64,000 nt of DNA from Streptomyces sp. NBC_01497 (lineage in GTDB: Bacteria; Actinomycetota; Actinomycetes; Streptomycetales; Streptomycetaceae), in the NCBI RefSeq assembly GCF_036250695.1, contig NZ_CP109427.1, positions 4,960,001-5,024,000 on the forward strand. Reading direction: 5' to 3'. The translations under genes and the position numbers were made by a program. A model generated the notes under the pieces. The model did no database searches. It was not told the DNA's origin and was given only the letters and a program-made list of their open reading frames with translations. Below are positions 41,623 through 50,059 of the stretch, piece by piece; positions within the stretch are counted from its first letter, which is position 1; each line of letters opens with the position of its first letter.

Positions 41623-43308
41623 TCAGTCCGCCGCCAGCACCGAGGCCACCAAGGGGCCCGCCGCGTCGGCCCCGTGGCCGCCGGCGTCCACGACGGCGGT
41701 CGCCGCGCAGTCGTTCTGGAAGGCGGTGAACCAGCTGTTGGAGACCGCCTGCCCGTCGACCTCGGCCGAGCCCGTCTTCGCGCCCTTGTCGCCGCCGAGG
41801 CCCGCCATGGCGTGCGCCGCCGTGCCGCTCACCGCCGTCGTCCGCATCATGCCGACGATGGACTGCGCCACGGATGCCGGCAACCGGCGCTGCGCGGAGG
41901 CGATCTGGCGGTGGTCGAAGGACTGCGGCACGAGGACCGGCTGGTGGAAGGCCCCGGCCTTGACGGTGGCGGTGACGGACGCCATGTCGAGCGCGTTCAT
42001 CTGGACGGTGCCCTGGCCGATGTACTCGGCCGCGGCCTCGCCGCCGGTCTCGGCGGGCACCTTGCCGTCGAAGGACACGACGCCGGTCTTCCAGTTGTTG
42101 TTGCCGATGTCGAACACCTCGCCGGCCTCCTTGTTCAGGCCCGCGTCGTCCTTGGTGTCGTCGATCATCTTGATGAACGCGGTGTTGCAGGACTGCGCGA
42201 ACGCGTCGCGCATGGTGGAGCCCTGCTTGAGGGAGAAGTTGTCCTCGTTGTGGAACGTGCGCCCGTAGTAGGTGACCGTCGGCGGGCACTCCATCGGCCC
42301 GTCGGGCGTGACGAGGCCCTTCTCCATCAGCAGCGCCGATGTCACGATCTTCATGGTCGAACCGGGTGCCTGGGCGCCCTGGAGTGCCGCGTCGAAGTCG
42401 TCCCCGCGGTTGTTGGCGACGGCGAGGATGTCGCCGCTGCTCGGCCGGACGGCGACGACCGACGCGTTGGTGTACTTCTTCACCGCGCTCTCCGCGGCCG
42501 CCTGTACGCGTGCGTCGATCGTCGTGGGCACCTTGCCCACGTGCCCCTTGGACAGCGTCAGCAGCACCTTCGGGCTGGTGCCGGTGTCCGCGCTGGTGTC
42601 TGTGCCGGCGTCGCGTTCCTCGACGCGCAGGGTGATGTCGGGGCTGCCGCCGGCCTGGTCGCCGTACCGCTCCCGCAGGGCGTCCAGGATGGGGCCGAGG
42701 GAGGGGTAGTGCCGGGCGTCCAGCTCCTTGCCGTCGCGGTCGACGGCCTCGATGGGCGGGGCGGCGGCCGCGTCCGTGACCAGTGTCGTGGTGGCGGTCA
42801 GGTCCGGCTGCACGACGGTCGGCGACCAGTCGATCAGCGGGCGTCCCGTGGTCTGCCCCCGCACCACGGAGAGCTTCGAACTGTACGTCCAGGGCTTCGA
42901 CTTGCCCCCGTAGGAGACCGTGGCCCGCACGGTGAAGGGCACGGTCGTGCCGGTCGGTGTGCCCGGCGTGATGACGGCCTTCGTGACGTGCGCGGAGCTG
43001 TGGAAGTCCTCGAAGTACGGGCCGGCCTCGGTGGGGGCATTGGTCAGCTGCGCGACATCCTCCGAGCCCTCGCCGGAGGCCCACGCGCTGAGGAACTGCT
43101 TCGCGGTTTCGCGGACTTCCGCCGCGCTGAGCGGCCCCGTCCGCACCGGTGCGGCGCTTTGTGACGCGGACTGCCCCACCAGCCCCTGGTCGGTGCCGTG
43201 TGTGCCGCTGGTCATGCCGTTGTACAGATTCAGTCCGCCCCACGCGGCACCCGCGGCGACGACGGCGAACGCGCCCCCGACCACGCCTATCTTGGCCCCA
43301 CTGCGCAT
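41623..43308 (-). CDS. Penicillin-binding protein (MecA-N-like domain plus transpeptidase)
   Basis: The 561-residue protein has an N-terminal membrane helix (residues 7-27), an NTF2-like MecA_N domain (about 57-165), a dimerisation segment and a transpeptidase domain. All three catalytic motifs are present: STMK at 317-320 (acyl-ester Ser), SCN at 373-375 and KTG at 511-513. It cross-links peptidoglycan outside the membrane and binds beta-lactams. Proteins of this type in Streptomyces act in growth or development and are not by themselves resistance determinants. It diverges from the RraA-like gene across 243 bp. Confidence 0.92.
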   Translation of the reverse strand: MRSGAKIGVVGGAFAVVAAGAAWGGLNLYNGMTSGTHGTDQGLVGQSASQSAAPVRTGPLSAAEVRETAKQFLSAWASGEGSEDVAQLTNAPTEAGPYFEDFHSSAHVTKAVITPGTPTGTTVPFTVRATVSYGGKSKPWTYSSKLSVVRGQTTGRPLIDWSPTVVQPDLTATTTLVTDAAAAPPIEAVDRDGKELDARHYPSLGPILDALRERYGDQAGGSPDITLRVEERDAGTDTSADTGTSPKVLLTLSKGHVGKVPTTIDARVQAAAESAVKKYTNASVVAVRPSSGDILAVANNRGDDFDAALQGAQAPGSTMKIVTSALLMEKGLVTPDGPMECPPTVTYYGRTFHNEDNFSLKQGSTMRDAFAQSCNTAFIKMIDDTKDDAGLNKEAGEVFDIGNNNWKTGVVSFDGKVPAETGGEAAAEYIGQGTVQMNALDMASVTATVKAGAFHQPVLVPQSFDHRQIASAQRRLPASVAQSIVGMMRTTAVSGTAAHAMAGLGGDKGAKTGSAEVDGQAVSNSWFTAFQNDCAATAVVDAGGHGADAAGPLVASVLAAD

Positions 43309-43551
43309 GGCGCAGCCTCACTCCCCCCGGGTCCCCCCGGATCTTGAACAAGTTCAAAACCCTGTGGACAGCACTCTACGGGGCCACGGGTACACGCGAG
43401 TCGGGTGTTGTCGGACTGCGACCACCATCACACCGAACGGCTCACCGCGACCGGCGCTCCGCCGAAGCCACTCCCGTACCATCGCGCACGCGCCGTGCCA
43501 TTGATCGCGCCCGGCGTGCGCGACCACCCTTGCGAAAGGCGGAAGCAGACC

Positions 43552-44178
43552 ATGAACGACGACGCCACCGGCTTCGACGGCATCCCCACGACGACCCTCG
43601 CCGACCTGTTGGGACGGGAGCAGGTCATGGACATCGGCATGCGGCCACTGTGGTCCGGCGGCCCGCGCCTCGCGGGACCCGCGTTCACCGTGCGGTGCCC
43701 GCCCGGCGACAACCTCATGCTGCACGCGGCCATCCACCGTGCCGCGCCCGGCTCCGTCATCGTCGTGGAGTCCGGTGACGTCGACCACGCGCTGGCCGGC
43801 GGCAACGTGTGTGCCGTCGCGCAGCGCAGGGGCGTGGCCGGGTTCGTCCTGGACGGTGTGATCCGCGACCTGGAGGAGGTCCGCGACGCGGCCTTCCCCG
43901 TCTACGCGCGGGGTGTCATCCCCATCCCCGGCACCAAGAAGGCCGTGACCGCGCTCGGCGCCGAAGTCCGCTGCGGCGGCGTGTTCGTGCGGGAGGGGGA
44001 CATCGTGGTGGCGGACGAGGAGGGCGTCGTGGTCGTACCCGGCGGGCGGGCCGCCGAGGTGCTGCCCGAGGCCGGGCGCACGCTCGCGAAGGAGGCGGCG
44101 GAGACGCTCGACGACTGGGAGAAGGCCCACCGCGCGCGCATCGAGAGGATCCTCGCGGACAACGGCTTCGAGGGCTGA
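43552..44178 (+). CDS. RraA-like protein / HMG-CHA aldolase family
   Basis: The ATG at 43552 (GAAAGGCGGAAGCAGACC upstream) gives 208 residues. Core motifs are LHAAIHRAAPGSVIVVESGD, GVAGFVLDGVIRDLEEVR with the G-x3-DG-x2-RD signature for metal and pyruvate-enolate binding, and a C-terminal VREGDIVVADEEGVVVVP. The RraA fold includes the RNase E inhibitor and class II pyruvate aldolases that cleave 4-hydroxy-4-methyl-2-oxoglutarate. The DG/RD and Asp-Asp-Glu residues needed for aldolase activity appear present, so an aldolase or oxaloacetate-decarboxylase role is more likely than RNase control. It converges on the next gene with a 7-base gap. Confidence 0.84.
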   Translation: MNDDATGFDGIPTTTLADLLGREQVMDIGMRPLWSGGPRLAGPAFTVRCPPGDNLMLHAAIHRAAPGSVIVVESGDVDHALAGGNVCAVAQRRGVAGFVLDGVIRDLEEVRDAAFPVYARGVIPIPGTKKAVTALGAEVRCGGVFVREGDIVVADEEGVVVVPGGRAAEVLPEAGRTLAKEAAETLDDWEKAHRARIERILADNGFEG

Positions 44179-44185
44179 GGCGCCC

Positions 44186-44572
44186 CTACCACCCCGCCGG
44201 CCGGTCCGGGTCCAACTCCCAGGTGTGGCGGCCGGGGTGGCCGAGGAACTCGGCGCACGTCCGGGCTCCGTCGTGCCCGGTCACGACGGCGGGGCAGTCG
44301 GGGAGGACCTCCACGGCCGCCGGCCGCCCGTCAGGGGGCCAGCGCGTCCACACGGCCCCGCCGTGGGCGCTGCCCGACTCGCGGACGGGCGCGTAGTGGT
44401 CGCCCGTGGTGTGTGCTTCGCGGGTGCACGAGAGCAGGCGTTCCACGAGGTGGTCCTCGGGTTCGCCGTACGGGTCCGGGGCCAGGCGCAGGGCCGCCAG
44501 GACGAGACGCTCGGGTAACCGTGAGACGGCCCCGCACACGGGTGCGGGCCCGGACGGTAAGGGTGCGGGCAT
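44186..44572 (-). CDS. Hypothetical protein
   Basis: The ATG at 44572 has GAAGGGAG upstream. The 128-residue product is soluble and has one distinctive segment, YGEPEDHLVERLLSCTREAH, plus a Trp/His/Asp-rich C-terminus (HPGRHTWELDPDRPAGW). It has three cysteines and no known motif. I do not recognise it. It converges on the RraA-like gene and is followed upstream by the small membrane gene on the same strand. Base composition is like that of its neighbours. Confidence 0.6.
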   Translation of the reverse strand: MPAPLPSGPAPVCGAVSRLPERLVLAALRLAPDPYGEPEDHLVERLLSCTREAHTTGDHYAPVRESGSAHGGAVWTRWPPDGRPAAVEVLPDCPAVVTGHDGARTCAEFLGHPGRHTWELDPDRPAGW

Positions 44573-44732
44573 GACTCGACTCCCTTCGGAGGAAGAGGGG
44601 CCCTCCCCAGGGGTGTGAGCCAACATCCCTAGGAAGGCCGGGGGGATGTTTCCGGGCATGTGCCGGCGGCGGCGCGTGCCCGTTCCTGTCGGCGTCCGTG
44701 CGGGCCGTGGCGCTGGCCCGCGGACCGGCGCC

Positions 44733-45068
44733 TCACCGCCCGGCGCGTCCGGTCCGGCCGGCCCGGAGGCGGAGTGTGAAGCCGCTGTGGCCGGCCGCGG
44801 CGCCGAGCGCGGCGGCCTGCAGGACCGCGCCGACGGCGAGCCCGGCCCAGGGCAGCGGGCCGGGGAGCGCCACGAACAGCAGCGACGTCGGGGCCGTGAC
44901 CAGGAAGGCCCACACCCCGGAGAGCGTGGCGTCCTGGTGGGTGACGAACAGCAGGTCGCAGGCGACCCAGCACCAGACGCCGGCCACGAGCGCCAGATAG
45001 GCGAGCGAGACCGGGTGCAGCAGGGCCCGGCGGAAGGACGTGGTGAAGGAACGCGGACGGGCGGCCAT
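44733..45068 (-). CDS. Small integral membrane protein
   Basis: The ATG at 45068 follows AGGAGACCCGAC. The 111-residue protein has an Arg-rich start and three hydrophobic segments: VSLAYLALVAGVWCWVACDL, VWAFLVTAPTSLLFVALPGP and PWAGLAVGAVLQAAALGAAA, then an Arg/Gly-rich tail. It resembles a small Streptomyces membrane family with a conserved HQDATLSGVWAFLVTAPTS block (SCO4225-like), from memory. No function is known. It stands alone. Confidence 0.65.
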   Translation of the reverse strand: MAARPRSFTTSFRRALLHPVSLAYLALVAGVWCWVACDLLFVTHQDATLSGVWAFLVTAPTSLLFVALPGPLPWAGLAVGAVLQAAALGAAAGHSGFTLRLRAGRTGRAGR

Positions 45069-45326
45069 GTCGGGTCTCCTGGATTCCGAGGGGTGTGGCG
45101 GTTTCCACGATCCCGCCGCACGGCGTCCGCGGCCTGAGTATCCGTACGCATGTCCGCATCCGCGATCGGACGTGTTCTCCGGGCCCGGCCCCTCACCGGG
45201 CCGTGGGGCCGGACGCACCCCGGGTCCGGTGCCCCAGCGGCCGTCCCCGGCCCGTCCCTGGGCCGTCCCTGGGCCGTTCGAGCGGGACGGCGGGCGGCCT
45301 GCTGCTACCACCGGGCGCCGGACATG

Positions 45327-45363
45327 ACGGCGGGGGCGCGGCCGTCGGCCGCGCCCCCGCCGT
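45327..45363 (-). terminator. Hairpin after the protein mannosyltransferase gene
   Basis: A perfect 17-bp stem (left arm ACGGCGGGGGCGCGGCC, 45327-45343; right arm 45347-45363) closes a 3-base loop. It lies 13 bases past the stop of pmt on the minus strand. Confidence 0.75.
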
Positions 45364-45375
45364 GCCTTCGACCAG

Positions 45376-47103
45376 CTAGATCCAGGTGTCCAGCCACATC
45401 CGGTGCTGCCACGACGCGTACGGGATGGGCGTGCCCGTGTACAGCGGCCAGAAGTAGATGAAGTTCCAGAAGATCAGCAGCACCAGCGCGCCCGCGCTGA
45501 CCACCCCGATCGTGCGGCGGCGTTCGTCGGAGCCCGGCGGGCCGATGATGGCACCCAGCATCATCGCCACCGCGAGGCACAGGAACGGCGCGAACACGAC
45601 CGCGTAGAAGTAGAAGATCGTACGGTCCTGGTAGAGGAACCAGGGCGCCCAGCCGGCGGCCACCCCGCAGGCGATCGCGCCCGCGCGCCAGTCGCGGCGG
45701 AACAGCCAGCGCCACAGCACGTAGAGAAGTGCGAAGCAGGCCATCCACCACAGCAGCGGAGTGCCGAGGGCCAGGACCTCGCTGGAGCACTTGCCGACGG
45801 TGTCGGAGGGGCAGCCGGACTGGCCGGCCGACGGCGACTCGTAGAAGAACGAGATGGGGCGGCCGAGGACGATCCAGCTCCACGGGTTCGACTGGTACGT
45901 GTGCCCGCTGTCGAGGTGGATGTTGAACTCGTAGACCTGGTACTCGTAGTGCCACAGGCTGCGCGTCCAGTCCGGCAGCCAGGTGTAGCTGCCGCCGAGG
46001 CCCTGGCCCTTCGTACTGGCCCAGTTGCGGTAGTAGCCGTTGCTGGTGAACAGCCACCCGCTCCACGACACCAGGTACGTCGCGAACGCCACCGGGACCG
46101 TCGAGACGAAGGTCGCCGCGACGTCCCGCCCCAGCACCGCGGGCCAGGGCCGGGCGGCGCCCGCCGTGCGCCGCGTACCGACGTCCCAGAGCACCGACAT
46201 CACGGCGAACGCCGCCAGGATGTACAGGCCGTTCCACTTGGTGGCGAACGCCAGGCCGAGGATCACGCCCGCCGCGAGCCGCCAGGGCCGCCAGCCGAAG
46301 CGCAGGGTCTCGGCGATACGCGAGTCGGGCCGCAGTACGCCGTCCGCGTCGACCGGCAGCGCCGCGGCCATCCGCGCTCTCGTCCAGTCCCGGTCCAGCA
46401 CGAGGCAGCCGAACCCGGCGAGGACGAAGAACATCAGCACGGTGTCGAGCAGCGCGGTGCGGCTCATCACGTAGTGCAGGCCGTCGGTCGTCAGCAGTGC
46501 GCCCGCGAGGCAGCCGAGGAAGGTGGAGCGGAAGATCCGCCGGCCGATCCGGCACAGGATCAGGATCGACAGCGTCCCGCAGACGGCCACCATGAACCGC
46601 CAGCCGAAGGGGTTGAACCCGAACAGCCACTCGCCGAAACCGATGACCCACTTGCCGACCGGCGGGTGCACGACGTAGCCGGGGTCGTGCGGCACCGGCA
46701 CCGAGGACGGGTCGAGAAGGATCTTCTTGTCGACGTCCTTCGGCCAGTTGCCCTCGTACCCCTGGTGCCACAGGGCCCAGGCGTCCTTGGCGTAGTAGGT
46801 CTCGTCGAATATGACCGCCTTGGGGCTGCCGAGGTGCCAGAACCGCATCACCCCGGCGATCAGCGTGATGATCAGCGGGCCGCCCCACCCGGACCACCGG
46901 GTCAGCAGCCGGGCGGTGGCCTGCGGGACGCGCAGCACCTCCCACAGGTGCTCGGACAGCCGGGTGTACGGCGGTACGAGCCGGTCGCGCAGGCTGGTCG
47001 TCTGCCGGGGCACATGACCGAAACGGCGCAGCCGCCCGGGCCACGTGGGCGGCGTGTCTTCGGCGTCGGGCCCCTGGAGGGCTTCGGGCGCAGTACTGGT
47101 CAC
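45376..47103 (-). CDS. pmt: Dolichyl/polyprenyl-phosphate-mannose:protein mannosyltransferase
   Basis: The GTG at 47103 is used (575 residues); the frame opens 66 bases further up but that would run into the divergent RsmI leader. The protein has about 11 hydrophobic segments and the GT39 catalytic motif VIFDETYYAKDAWAL, with the Asp-Glu in the first extracytoplasmic loop, plus YVVHPPVGKWVIGFGEWLF. It transfers mannose from polyprenyl-phosphate-mannose to Ser/Thr of secreted proteins during Sec export. In S. coelicolor this gene (SCO3154) is needed for phage phiC31 infection and envelope integrity. It is divergent from rsmI across 47 bp. Confidence 0.92.
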   Translation of the reverse strand: MTSTAPEALQGPDAEDTPPTWPGRLRRFGHVPRQTTSLRDRLVPPYTRLSEHLWEVLRVPQATARLLTRWSGWGGPLIITLIAGVMRFWHLGSPKAVIFDETYYAKDAWALWHQGYEGNWPKDVDKKILLDPSSVPVPHDPGYVVHPPVGKWVIGFGEWLFGFNPFGWRFMVAVCGTLSILILCRIGRRIFRSTFLGCLAGALLTTDGLHYVMSRTALLDTVLMFFVLAGFGCLVLDRDWTRARMAAALPVDADGVLRPDSRIAETLRFGWRPWRLAAGVILGLAFATKWNGLYILAAFAVMSVLWDVGTRRTAGAARPWPAVLGRDVAATFVSTVPVAFATYLVSWSGWLFTSNGYYRNWASTKGQGLGGSYTWLPDWTRSLWHYEYQVYEFNIHLDSGHTYQSNPWSWIVLGRPISFFYESPSAGQSGCPSDTVGKCSSEVLALGTPLLWWMACFALLYVLWRWLFRRDWRAGAIACGVAAGWAPWFLYQDRTIFYFYAVVFAPFLCLAVAMMLGAIIGPPGSDERRRTIGVVSAGALVLLIFWNFIYFWPLYTGTPIPYASWQHRMWLDTWI

Positions 47104-47150
47104 CGCGCCATCGTAGGGAACGTATCCGTGAGGCTGGGAGGATGGCTGCT

Positions 47151-48254
47151 GTGAATGCGAACCAGCCACCCGAGACCCAGCCCGTTGATATGTCCGTCAC
47201 ACCGTCCGGGCAGGCCGTGCCCGACGCCCGTGACGCCGGGATCGAGGGCGCGGGGAGCGACGACGACGGGTACGGGAGCACCGGGACCGGAAGCGACGCG
47301 TACGCCGGCGACGGGCACGGGCACGGGCACGAGAACGACGCGTACGGGAGCGAGGCGTACGAGGACGCGGGGCGGGCCCGTGACGCCCGCGACGGCGGGG
47401 CCGGCGTCCTCGTGCTCGCCGGGACGCCCATCGGGGACGTCGGCGACGCTCCGCCCCGGCTCTCCGCCGAGCTGGCGCGCGCGGATGTGATCGCCGCGGA
47501 GGACACCCGGCGGCTGCGCCGTCTCACCCAGGCCCTCGGCGTCCACCCGGGCGGCCGGGTCCTGTCGTACTTCGAGGGCAACGAGTCGGCCCGTACGCCG
47601 GAGCTCGCGGACGCGCTCGCCGGGGGAGCCCGGGTGCTGCTGGTCACAGACGCGGGGATGCCGTCCGTCTCGGACCCCGGCTACCGGCTGGTCGCGGCGG
47701 CCGTCGAACGCGGCATCCGGGTCACGGCCGTGCCGGGGCCGTCGGCCGTGCTGACGGCGCTCGCGCTGTCCGGGCTGCCGGTGGACCGGTTCTGCTTCGA
47801 GGGGTTCCCGCCGCGCAAGGCGGGCGAGCGGCTGGCCCGGCTGCGCGAGAACGCGGAGGAGCGGCGCACCCTCGTCTACTTCGAGGCGCCGCACCGGCTG
47901 GACGACACGCTCGCGGCGATGGCCGAGGCGTTCGGCACGGACCGCAGGGCGGCCGTCTGCCGCGAGCTGACGAAGACGTACGAGGAGGTCAAGCGGGGCC
48001 CGCTCGGTGAGCTGGCCGCGTGGGCGGCGCAGGGGGTGCGGGGCGAGATCACCATTGTCGTCGAGGGCGCGTCCGACACCGGTGGCGCCGAGCTGGACGA
48101 CGAGGAACTGGTCGGCAGGGTCCGGGTCCGTGAGGACGCGGGCGAGCGCCGCAAGGAGGCCATCGCGGCGGTCGCCGCGGAGGCGGGACTGCCGAAGCGG
48201 CGGGTGTTCGACGCGGTGGTGGCGGCGAAGAACGCGGCGCGCGGCGGGGCGTGA
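47151..48254 (+). CDS. rsmI: 16S rRNA (cytidine-2'-O)-methyltransferase RsmI with N-terminal extension
   Basis: The GTG at 47151 has GGGAGG eight bases upstream; the ATG at 47142 touches the same Shine-Dalgarno too closely. The core starts near residue 82: VLVLAGTPIGDVGDAPPRL, DVIAAEDTRRLRRLTQALGV, VTDAGMPSVSDPGYRLV, GPSAVLTALALSGLP and the FYE-like VYFEAPHRLDDTL, all RsmI. It methylates the 2'-OH of C1402 of 16S rRNA using S-adenosylmethionine. The first 80 residues are Gly/Asp/Ser/His-rich (GHGHGHEND) and lack counterparts in the usual 280-residue enzyme; no internal start is evident. Confidence 0.9.
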   Translation: MNANQPPETQPVDMSVTPSGQAVPDARDAGIEGAGSDDDGYGSTGTGSDAYAGDGHGHGHENDAYGSEAYEDAGRARDARDGGAGVLVLAGTPIGDVGDAPPRLSAELARADVIAAEDTRRLRRLTQALGVHPGGRVLSYFEGNESARTPELADALAGGARVLLVTDAGMPSVSDPGYRLVAAAVERGIRVTAVPGPSAVLTALALSGLPVDRFCFEGFPPRKAGERLARLRENAEERRTLVYFEAPHRLDDTLAAMAEAFGTDRRAAVCRELTKTYEEVKRGPLGELAAWAAQGVRGEITIVVEGASDTGGAELDDEELVGRVRVREDAGERRKEAIAAVAAEAGLPKRRVFDAVVAAKNAARGGA

Positions 48255-48341
48255 GGGTGGCGCCCGGGGGCGCGACGGGGCGCCCTTGCGGCGCGGGACG
48301 GGCGTGAACGTGACCGGCGTCACCCGTAATCGGGCCGGTAC

Positions 48342-48356
48342 GTAAAGAGTCTTTAC
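48342..48356. promoter_or_regulatory. AT-rich palindrome GTAAAGAGTCTTTAC
   Basis: Seven-base arms GTAAAGA/TCTTTAC flank one G. It lies 133 bases before the zinc-ribbon gene start and 88 after the rsmI stop, in a stretch much richer in A/T than its surroundings (TACATCAAGGTAAAACGCATAC follows). It could be an operator for the downstream gene. I cannot match it to a known Streptomyces regulator box. The rest of this 238-bp spacer has a weak G/C hairpin at 48259-48284 that may terminate rsmI. Confidence 0.45.
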
Positions 48357-48488
48357 ATCAAGGTAAAACGCATACCGGGTCGAAGGGCGAACGGGCCTCG
48401 GAATTCCCAAAAGCTCGCCATTTAACGCTTGGCCGCGGTGCCTTTCATACCTCCGGGTAGTGAACTGGAGGAGTGGAAAGGAGACGGT

Positions 48489-49010
48489 ATGAATGAGCGT
48501 GTGGGTACCGTCGCAGCCCATGAGGCGTATGCCTTTGCCTGCATGAGGTGCGGGCACGGCTGGGAGCAGTCGTTCGACATCGAACACCACGTCGACGACA
48601 AGAGGGGCGCTTTTGTTGTGTACAAGTGTGACGGGCGGACCGTCCCGTCGCCGCTGACCAGTCCGAGCTGCCCGACGTGCGAGGGGCATGTCGTGCGGAT
48701 CATGCGGTCGGGTCAGGTGTCCGGCTACCGGGAGCTGACCCGGTCCTACGGTACGGGCGTCCTGGCGGGGCAGCCCGAGGGCGCGCAGCCGCTGCGTGAG
48801 GCGGCGCAGGCCGCGCGCACCGAGCAGGCGCCGCAGGGGGCGGCGGCCGGCGCGGGCGTCCTGCCCCCGTTCGACGCGGCAGCCGAGGCCCCCGACCACG
48901 TCGCCGAACCCTGGCATCCGCACCTGCCGCATCCGCATCTGCCGGAGTTCCTGCGGCACCTGCTCCATCACGAGGAGACAGGAGCGCCGCGCGGCCCGGG
49001 GGCCCGGTGA
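48489..49010 (+). CDS. Zinc-ribbon-like hypothetical protein with His-rich C-terminus
   Basis: The ATG at 48489 is preceded by AAAGGAGACGGT, a strong ribosome site. The 173-residue product has a two-part zinc ribbon: CMRCGHGWEQ near residue 18 and CPTCEGHVVRIM near residue 67, with a third Cys in YKCDGR. A disordered Ala/Gln-rich middle follows, then a His/Pro/Leu tail, PWHPHLPHPHLPEFLRHLLH. Zinc ribbons bind nucleic acid or serve structure. The His-rich tail could bind metal. The function is unknown. An AT-rich palindrome in the leader suggests dedicated regulation. Confidence 0.75.
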   Translation: MNERVGTVAAHEAYAFACMRCGHGWEQSFDIEHHVDDKRGAFVVYKCDGRTVPSPLTSPSCPTCEGHVVRIMRSGQVSGYRELTRSYGTGVLAGQPEGAQPLREAAQAARTEQAPQGAAAGAGVLPPFDAAAEAPDHVAEPWHPHLPHPHLPEFLRHLLHHEETGAPRGPGAR

Positions 49011-49222
49011 GGGCCTGGCACGCCGTGACACGCGAGCACCGGTGACCCGGTCGCGGTGGGGCGCGGGTCGCGGGCCGGTTCCCGGTCGGCCGTGAGCCGT
49101 GTGAGCTGTCAGCCGTGAGGCGTGAGCCCGGACACGGGGAAGGCGGAGGGGGCACGTGGCGGGCGGAGGGGAGCGGTGGCCGGGCCCGCCGGTGGACGGG
49201 CCGGTGCTCGTAGGATCGCGCC

Positions 49223-50050
49223 ATGAGTTCGAACGAGACGCCGCCACCGCTGCCCGTCCCCCTCCGGGTGCCGGTGGCGGATTCGCACACCCACCTGGAC
49301 ATGCAGCACGGCACGGTCGAGGAGGGCCTGGCCAGGGCCGCTTCCGTCGGCGTGACCACCGTCGTGCAGGTGGGATGCGACCTCGAAGGCTCGCGCTGGG
49401 CGGCGCGTACGGCGGCCGAGTTCGACGCGGTGCACGCGGCTGTCGCCCTCCACCCCAACGAGGCGCCCCGCCTCGCGGCGGCCGGCGAACTGGACGACGC
49501 GCTGGCGGAGATCGCCGCGCTCGCCGCCCTTCCGCAGGTGAAGGGTGTCGGCGAGAGCGGCCTCGACTACTTCAGGACCGGTCCTGAGGGCCGCGAGGCG
49601 CAGGAGCGCTCGTTCCGTGCGCACATCGAGATCGCGAAGCGGCAGGGAAAGGCGCTGGTGATCCACGACCGGGACGCGCACGCGGACGTGCTGCGGATTC
49701 TTGAGGAGGAGGGGGCGCCCGAGCGGACGGTGTTCCACTGTTATTCCGGTGATGCGGAAATGGCGAAAGTATGTGCTGACGCCGGCTACTACATGTCCTT
49801 TGCGGGCACCGTCACATTCAAGAACGCTCAGCCGTTGCGGGATGCGCTCACAGTAGCGCCGGAAGAACTCATTCTTGTCGAAACGGATGCGCCTTTTCTC
49901 ACGCCGGCGCCCTTCCGTGGCCGGCCGAATGCCCCGTACCTGATTCCGGTGACCCTGCGTGCGATGGCGGAGGTGCGGGGGACCGACGAAGACGCGTTCG
50001 CGGCGGCCCTGGCGGCGAACACGGCACGGGCCTTCGGATACGCCCTTTAG
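49223..50050 (+). CDS. tatD: TatD-family metal-dependent hydrolase
   Basis: The 275-residue protein has the TatD metal site: VADSHTHLD (HxH), VKGVGESGLDYF (Glu), ALVIHDRDAHAD (His), VFHCYSGDAEM (His) and VETDAPFLTP (Asp), plus FRAHIEIAKRQGKALVI. TatD enzymes are 3'-5' DNases acting on single-stranded DNA during repair or DNA fragmentation. It directly precedes ksgA (9-base gap) and ispE, a gene order conserved in many actinobacteria. I use the ATG at 49223. Confidence 0.9.
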   Translation: MSSNETPPPLPVPLRVPVADSHTHLDMQHGTVEEGLARAASVGVTTVVQVGCDLEGSRWAARTAAEFDAVHAAVALHPNEAPRLAAAGELDDALAEIAALAALPQVKGVGESGLDYFRTGPEGREAQERSFRAHIEIAKRQGKALVIHDRDAHADVLRILEEEGAPERTVFHCYSGDAEMAKVCADAGYYMSFAGTVTFKNAQPLRDALTVAPEELILVETDAPFLTPAPFRGRPNAPYLIPVTLRAMAEVRGTDEDAFAAALAANTARAFGYAL

Positions 50051-50059
50051 GCTTGACCG

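Noticed and set aside
41623..43308. MecA-type methicillin resistance determinant
   Set aside because: The MecA_N-like domain is shared by ordinary actinobacterial penicillin-binding proteins; nothing in the context suggests acquired resistance.
41255..43357. A 700-codon minus-strand frame overlapping the penicillin-binding protein gene
   Set aside because: It is out of frame with the true penicillin-binding protein, which has all three catalytic motifs; composition is Arg/Gly-rich.
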